DNA of 64,000 nt from Deroplatys truncata (lineage: Eukaryota > Arthropoda > Insecta > Mantodea > Mantidae): contig CM060979.1 of the NCBI GenBank assembly GCA_030765065.1, positions 104,582,350 to 104,646,349 of the forward strand. The letters run 5' to 3'. This document shows positions 58,366-64,000 of the stretch, in pieces. The first letter of the stretch is position 1. Each line of letters starts with the position of its first letter. The translations under genes were made by a program, and so were the position numbers. The notes under the pieces were generated by a model that had not been told where the DNA came from, ran no database searches, and saw nothing but the letters and a program-made list of their open reading frames with translations.

Positions 58366-58396
58366 GCGTCAATGCCCACATTGACGCCTGACGTCA
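58366..58396. promoter_or_regulatory. perfect hairpin followed by CRE-like site
   Basis: GCGTCAATG-CCCA-CATTGACGC (58,366-58,387) is a perfect 9-bp stem with a 4-base loop. TGACGTCA follows at 58,389-58,396. A TATA-like AATATAAAAG lies about 90 bp downstream. No gene is tied to it. Confidence 0.3.
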
Positions 58397-60828
58397 CCTT
58401 CAACGCGACTAGAGTCTTTCCAACTGACTCAGCCAACTATCCACAAACCATAGAAACGGATACGAGGAGGATATTCAGCAAATATAAAAGAAGATTCTTA
58501 TTTGGACCGATACAGAAATAAATAAGAAGAATATTAATGAAGTGTTTTGTGTGAAATGCAGAAACATTGACATAGCGATGAAGTGAGAAGTTTAGAGTGT
58601 TTTAAATATGGATGTGGAGAAGAATGAAGTGAGTGAAACGGACAGACAACACTATATTGCAAGGAAGAAGTTTGAAAATATGAGACTCCGAGTTTCTGCA
58701 AAGTACTGACGCCTGTGTATTGGATACTATTTTTTCGAGGGAGTGAATAATAGAAATGCTTACGCGAAAATAAAATTAATCATTCTCAGGTGTTTAAAAG
58801 TGGTATCAAGGTCGAGCGCGCCAGCCTCTACGAAGTGGTAATCGATTAATAACACTGGTAGGTGAAATGGCTACTTGCGCCGAAATAGTTGCATTTAAAT
58901 GCCCATGAATTAAATCGAAAGTAAATGTTAACAAATAAAGAGAAGTAAAAACGGCAAGACTTAAACGGTAGAATTCAATTATCAAATGTGATTATATCGC
59001 ATGTTTGTAACAATAAATGTACATATCAATAGCATCTGTAGTAAATATGAAAAATGCACGGAGTGCAAGAATTTCAATTTCCCACGCATGATAGCATTAG
59101 CGGGAGATGGATAAATATACACTATCGTAGAGAGAATAAGCAATGAAGCGGACTTAAAGTGAGTGGATGACGTAAGAAATCTCGTCATGAAAAATAAAAT
59201 GAATCGGCCAAGGCGCTCGGGGCATTGAATGGGATGAAACTGCCTATTAAGAGATGTTCCGAAAGGGAAGCTGAATGGTAAAAAGGAATGGAGTAGCAAA
59301 ATTTATCAGGAAGGGATAATATTAAACGGCTCATATGCAGAGACAAAGAACAAAGCAGAAAATAGGGGGAAGGATTTACAGTGAACGACTTGCCTTTTCG
59401 TAGAAGACTATGATTGGTGGACTATTGTAGTTTCGTAGTTGCCACGCGATATTATCCCGAAAGAAAAAAAAGTGCCATAAGTAAATTTAATTTGCATTTC
59501 AATTTGTATTAATGCTACAGAAAAAGCCGTTTTATACAGTATACTGGTTTTAAAAACATCACAAGAATATGTGCATTGCACAGAGAGGAGAGGCAGAAAG
59601 ACATGTAAGGTATGAAATAGACAGAGAGAGGTAGGGAGGGAAGGAGAGGGAGAAGTACTTCTGCAGATAACGCAATAGTGTTAGTGGAGCTGCAAGTTCT
59701 GTTCTTAAAGAATAAAATTATTCACTTTACTTCCATTTCTGTATATTGATTTTAAGATGTTTCTGATAGTTTCTAATGCTGAATGTCATCGCATTAATGG
59801 AAAATTTGCTTCAGGTCTAGATAATCTTCTTGCAGCCTCTGGCCTAGAAGAAATTAAAACCTTTGACTTCCTTGCTCTTAATTGCTTCACCAACAGAGTC
59901 TGACCTCTGATCTTTAGTTATCTCTGTCATCAAGAAGCGCCTGGCTCGGTACTTTAATTCACCTCCCCTGCCACTTTCCCCTTCGTACAGTATAAAAGAG
60001 AGGGGAATCTTTCCATAAAAAGAAAGCGCATACAGTAGTCATTGTACGACATCTTTCCCACGTGCCAATTACTGAACCAGGAAATCGCTAAAGCAGATTC
60101 AAACTGTTACTTTAATGTAGTTCGCTGGCACTGGCTAAGAAGAAGACTAGCTTTTGAGCGGAAAGAGCAAAGCATAAGGATTCTTACTACCGCGTTATGT
60201 GCACTGTTGCCAAATGCATGCTCATATTTCTTTCCAAACTGTGCTTCCAATTAATTTGTTCCGTGCTTAATGGGAAAGAAAAATTTCCCTTATTACTACT
60301 TTCTCGAAACTCAAGATTGAAAAATAATTAAATTATCAAAACAAAACCCTGGAGGAAATTAACACGAATATTATCCTAAAATAATTATATATCCTAAAAT
60401 CGTACTACAATTTGCAGAAAAGCAAAAGAAGGCAAGGAAGCATATATCGAGCTGTCGATTTGGAGAAGCCATATGAGTGTTGGCTTAAATAATCTGTGAC
60501 CTATTATAAAGCATAAAGGATCCCGCTTTATGTATGACAACAATAAAACACTAATAAACATTTTAATGCAATATTGAATATGCTATACCAAATTATTAGA
60601 GAAATATAAATCAGTAAAATATTAAATAAAAAATATTAAAACATGGTAAAGAGATACAGGAGTATACAACAATAAAGACATTCTTCTTTGCCGTATAATA
60701 GACGTTGATGACATGATTCATTTTGTTCAACGAGGGACATTATTCAGAAAGAAACATTTACACTAAATTGATAAAATAAAGTAAATTCGGCCATGTTTGG
60801 GGGAAGGAGGCGTTACTAAAATTTAAAA
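58397..60828. other. unassigned DNA with GA-rich tract and a TATA-like site
   Basis: A purine-rich GA tract lies at 59,580-59,656. TATAAAAG at 59,991-59,998 follows a GC-richer stretch, but no initiator at proper spacing is evident. Short open frames (58,608-58,709; 60,042-60,254) have no recognisable domain. Confidence 0.4.
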
Positions 60829-60978
60829 AATCTGGAGTGTAACACAAACTTTATCTACCCACTATTGTTTATTTTTATACAGTTTCTACTAAATATTCTT
60901 ATAAAACTTATTTTTCTATTTACTTCATGTTAATAGAGGTAAGCATTTGTAGAAATACTTTCATTATAGCCCAGCAAT
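60829..60978 (+). repeat. RepA 5' fragment
   Basis: Begins 'aaaaaatctggagtgtaacacaaactttatctac' and runs about 150 bp through 'acttcatgttaatagaggtaagcattt'. It then stops abruptly, so this copy is truncated on its 3' side. Confidence 0.75.
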
Positions 60979-61216
60979 CGTTTTGTAGCTCGGCCACTAT
61001 CGCGTAAATGCATGATTCGCGTGCACTGCAGTGACTTCGGTATGTTCCGCTAGCTTACTAGCGGTGAATAATCCGCTGAGGCTACGCTTTATAGGCTGTG
61101 AATGTCAACGGCCAGTTTTTGCCTCTGTATGTGCTGTAAAGACTGAAGTTTGTACATTGTGCATCTCAAAAGTGAAAACTTATTCAAACATCGGTGTTGT
61201 GCGTAAATTACTTTAG
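60979..61216. other. unassigned DNA
   Basis: Nothing recognised. Confidence 0.4.

Positions 61217-61264
<48 letters not shown>
61217..61264. repeat. (ATT)n microsatellite
   Basis: About 16 ATT units, directly abutting the TIR of the next element, as at 5.9 kb. Confidence 0.95.
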
Positions 61265-61266
<2 letters not shown>

Positions 61267-61893
61267 ACTAGCCTGCATTTTCAAACTTTTTGGCAGATGA
61301 TTTCTTAAAAGTGGGTGTTCTTGAATCAAGTTTTTATGCTGATTCCAGAAGTAACTTCCGTTTTTTTTCTATCACGTCAGGTTTTTACACAAAATAAGTA
61401 ATTTTTGACAATTTTACTAATGAGCGTAGAAAAGTATTCAAATACCATTTCACACAAGGTAAGTTTTTATTCAAGAAACATTTTAAGAATACTCTCAAGA
61501 ACTCCCCTAATTTATTTCATGACTACATTTTAACAAAACAAGAAGCCACAGTGTTTCATTTAATATTTTTCAAACTTTCTCTTCTTTGACTTCCTTGATG
61601 ATTCTTGAAGATGACTATTCCTCTTCAACATCCAACAGTCATAGTGTCATTCCATCTCCCCTGGTACCTCCTCTCCATTTCCTTAATATCTTGGTGAAAA
61701 CGTTCACCCTGCTCTTCACTATGTCCCAGATTTTCTGGAAAATAGTCGATATGTGAATGCAGAAAATGCACCTTTACCATCATGTTACAACCCATCCTCT
61801 TGAAATTCTCCAACATTGCTTCGACAATGGCCTTTTAATTAGATCTTTGTTATTACTAAGAAGTTTTCAGTAACTGGTCGGAAGGCGGTTCAT
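61265..61893 (-). mobile_element. TIR element, copy 2, truncated by RepA, with broken conserved frame
   Basis: Starts ACACTAGCCTGCAT (one base from the copy-1 TIR) and follows 5,919-6,560 almost base for base. The minus strand carries FKRMGCNMMVKVHFLHSHID, YFPENLGHSEEQ and GERFHQDIKEMERRYQGRW (61,625-61,816), with stops just outside and deletions relative to copy 1. The text breaks at about 61,893 ('..catgcttgaattt') straight into RepA, so the upstream half and second TIR are gone. Confidence 0.8.
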
Positions 61894-62412
61894 GCTTGAA
61901 TTTCCTGGGAATGTCTCCAAAAGTATTCTCCATTGTGAAAGACTTTGGCATAACTGGTAAACCATAAGAGATAGCCAAAATTATACTACACAAAAAATGT
62001 ACCTAGATCGCGTTAAAATACACAATTTATGTCATATACATTTTTTTTGTTGAGTGAACCATTTTCGAGATATTGCTTGTTATTCCCTTAAATTTTTCAA
62101 TACTTATTTTCTCAAAAGGGAATTCGTTATTCATTTTGTTTGTCTTGGATATGCAAAAAGTATTAATCTGTGGGAAAGGGAATGGTGCTGCACTTAGCAA
62201 CCAGCTATTAAGAGATATGTATGCCCTTAAAGGCTACTGTATTTCCAAATTGCCCTTGTAAATATATATTCCCCTTACATTTACAAGAAAATTAGCAATA
62301 AGATAAGAGTCTGCAAATGTTTATCTCGATTAACATGAAGTAGATGGAGAGTAAGCGTTTGTATAAATAGTTTGTACAAGAGTAGAGAAAGTCATGTGAG
62401 TGTAACACATCA
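61894..62412 (-). repeat. RepA copy, truncated
   Basis: Enters RepA mid-unit at 'cctgggaatgtctccaaaagtattc' and runs to 'gtagagaaagtcatgtgagtgtaacacatcaga'. The CA core and everything beyond it is missing. Confidence 0.87.
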
Positions 62413-62697
62413 GATTTTTTGTCTTGGATATGCTAAGCGTTATAATCTGTGGCAAAGAGAATGGTGCTGCACCTAGCAACCAGCTATTAAGAGATATGTA
62501 TGTGCTTAAAGGCTACTGTTTTTCTATATTGCCCTTGTAAATATATTTTCCCCTTACATCTAAAAGAAAATTAGCAATAAGATAGAGTCTGCAAATGTTT
62601 ATCTCGATTAACATGAAGTAGATGGAGAATAAGCGTTTGTAAACATAGTTTGTACAAGAGTAGAGAAAGTCATTTGAGTGTAACACATCAGATTTTT
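62413..62697 (-). repeat. RepA short 5'-only unit
   Basis: Same short form as the first unit of the 51-kb array ('tgctgcacctagcaaccagctattaagagatatgta'), in tandem with the preceding copy. Confidence 0.87.
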
Positions 62698-63030
62698 TTG
62701 TCTTATACTATAAGATTTTATTTGGAAGCTAGAATTTGGTCCATTCAAATGTTCCATCCTGATATGCCCATATTTCAAAAATTTTCCAAGGTTCGTTTGA
62801 TTTTTGTATTTCTTACTTTATCCATTCATTTACATCACCAAATTAGATAGTAACTAATAAACAAAAGCATTTTAAAACACACTGCACCATTATACAATAA
62901 ACTCTTTAAAAATACAAGATAATTTAACAATATGATTAACTACATCAATGGCATTGAGCATGAAACTGCAAACCCAGCCTCCTCCATTTTCTTTCTCCAG
63001 TTTTATTCTTCATTTTCGCGTAGAAACTTT

Positions 63031-63075
<45 letters not shown>

Positions 63076-63250
63076 AAGTGTATGTGACCATAGTGAATAA
63101 TAATGTTAATAATATGGATCTATCTTTGATATATTAGTAGAAAAAACGCTTTGAAATGCACAGAGCTTTGGCAACAAGGGCCTTCTTTTGCAGGTAGGTG
63201 GGAAAATAAGCTAAATGGCTAAGGGAAGTTTTCATTTCTTTTTCTGAATT
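62698..63250. other. unassigned DNA with (TA)n tract
   Basis: (TA)n at about 63,034-63,071. Nothing else recognised. Confidence 0.5.
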
Positions 63251-63350
63251 GTGTTTAACAGCCTTTCTTACTACCTAGGGTACCACAGGCAGTGGGCAAT
63301 GATAATACATGAAATTAAATCTGGGAAAGGAAATTTGGGAAGGCAAAAAT
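63251..63350 (+). repeat. RepB fragment
   Basis: 'gtgtttaacagcctttcttactacc..gggaaaggaaatttgggaagg' matches 35,152-35,265. It lies just outside a RepA copy. Confidence 0.6.
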
Positions 63351-63398
63351 CCAGGACTAACGGGTGAAGTTCGTCGCCGAGTAGAATGCTCCTGTGTT

Positions 63399-63765
63399 TT
63401 TTACTTTCTCTACTACGTATAGTAAGTAGGGGAAGTATTGTATTCCACCAAAAATTCGATACTGAGATTTCACCGGAAATACATGTTTTGAAGCCCCCTG
63501 AATCCAAAAAAAAGTTTTATAGAGAAAGATCGTGTGTGTGTATGTGTGTACTGTATGTCTGTGAACAGGATAACTCAAAAACGAAAAGTTGTATAAATAC
63601 CAAATTTGGTGTTTAGGTTTACTCAGTATCTTTCAAAGATGCGGCACAAAGATTATCAAGAAAATCCCCCACACCAGACTACCCTTTACATGGAACATTT
63701 TTCGAAAATTTTGATTTTCTCAAAAATGGCTAACGATTTTGATCAAAATTATCATATGTTTAAGA
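63399..63765 (-). repeat. RepA copy, 5'-truncated
   Basis: Begins TTTTTTACTTTCTCTACTACG and keeps the GT core (63,533-63,560), but ends at 'atcatatgtttaagatga', roughly mid-unit. Confidence 0.87.
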
Positions 63766-64000
63766 TGATTTGCACCCTTTGCACCTGGTATGTACTGCAG
63801 GTTTACTGTAAATAAAAACGAGACGCGTTATAGTAAGTACCGACTTAAAACGCAAATTGTTTTTAAAATATTTTACTGTTTGAATTTTATGTATCTTAAA
63901 CCACATAACATCCACCCTTACTGACGCTTTTGTCGTAACACAATATAGGTTGTGCATCCCTTCGAAGTAGAATGATGATGCAAGCCATTGTATATTCTTC
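63766..64000. other. unassigned DNA to window end
   Basis: Nothing recognised. Confidence 0.4.

Noticed and set aside
1-64000. Insect telomere repeat (TTAGG)n, rRNA, snRNA or bacterial genes
   Set aside because: Looked for by eye on both strands; no arrays or conserved RNA cores seen, and no operon-like organisation.

Overview
No intact host gene could be recognised in this window. It reads as a block of repeat-dense, AT-rich (by eye) insect-type nuclear DNA. The evidence is the mixture of decayed elements: BEL/Pao, a Ty3-type LTR element primed by tRNA-Lys, several LINE copies, mariner, hAT, a DUF4817-like DDE transposase, TTAA- and TAA-flanked TIR elements and several tRNA-headed SINEs. 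A hemimetabolous insect such as a cockroach or termite is my inference. Nearly all long open frames are broken transposon genes or chance frames over CA/GT repeats.

Layout. 1-5 kb: two minus-strand SINE remnants, a TATA/Inr pair and a 1.1 kb minisatellite with a 22-bp unit. 5-7 kb: a full-length SINE with target-site duplication, then a 1 kb TIR element carrying a broken conserved reading frame. 8.9-9.7 kb: a copy of an interspersed repeat here called RepA. 10.6-12.9 kb: a decayed BEL/Pao polyprotein. 14.7-17.0 kb: a DDE transposase pseudogene followed by a long-armed fold-back element with RepA in its centre. 18.7-22.4 kb: RepA, an internally deleted mariner and a LINE. 22.5-26.6 kb: a gag-only LTR retrotransposon complex with one LTR too many, flanked by a 4-bp duplication. 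26.6-27.0 kb: a ~95-bp-unit minisatellite. 30.8-32.1 kb: a LINE. 33.7-37.6 kb: RepA copies and a Harbinger-like TIR element. 38.35-38.74 kb: a complete tRNA-headed SINE. 39.2-41.5 kb: a hAT transposase pseudogene split by a mariner remnant. 41.9-42.9 kb: a TTAA-flanked TIR element. 46.4-56.0 kb: LINE copies split by RepA, a solo LTR and a seven-unit RepA tandem array. 56-61 kb: mostly unassigned. 61.2-64 kb: a second copy of the 5.9-kb TIR family cut by RepA, then more RepA.

RepA occurs at about 15 sites, including one 4.45 kb array, and takes up roughly a fifth of the window. It is about 890 bp. In the orientation defined here it begins TCTGATGTG and ends GTAGAGAAAGTAAAAA, and it carries a variable CA/CAGACA core. 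Several copies sit inside LINEs or another transposon at A- or T-runs, so it was mobile. It shows no coding capacity and fits no class I can name. Together with the TIR element encoding a conserved but unnamed protein and the chimeric LTR complex, it is the most promising material for something undescribed.
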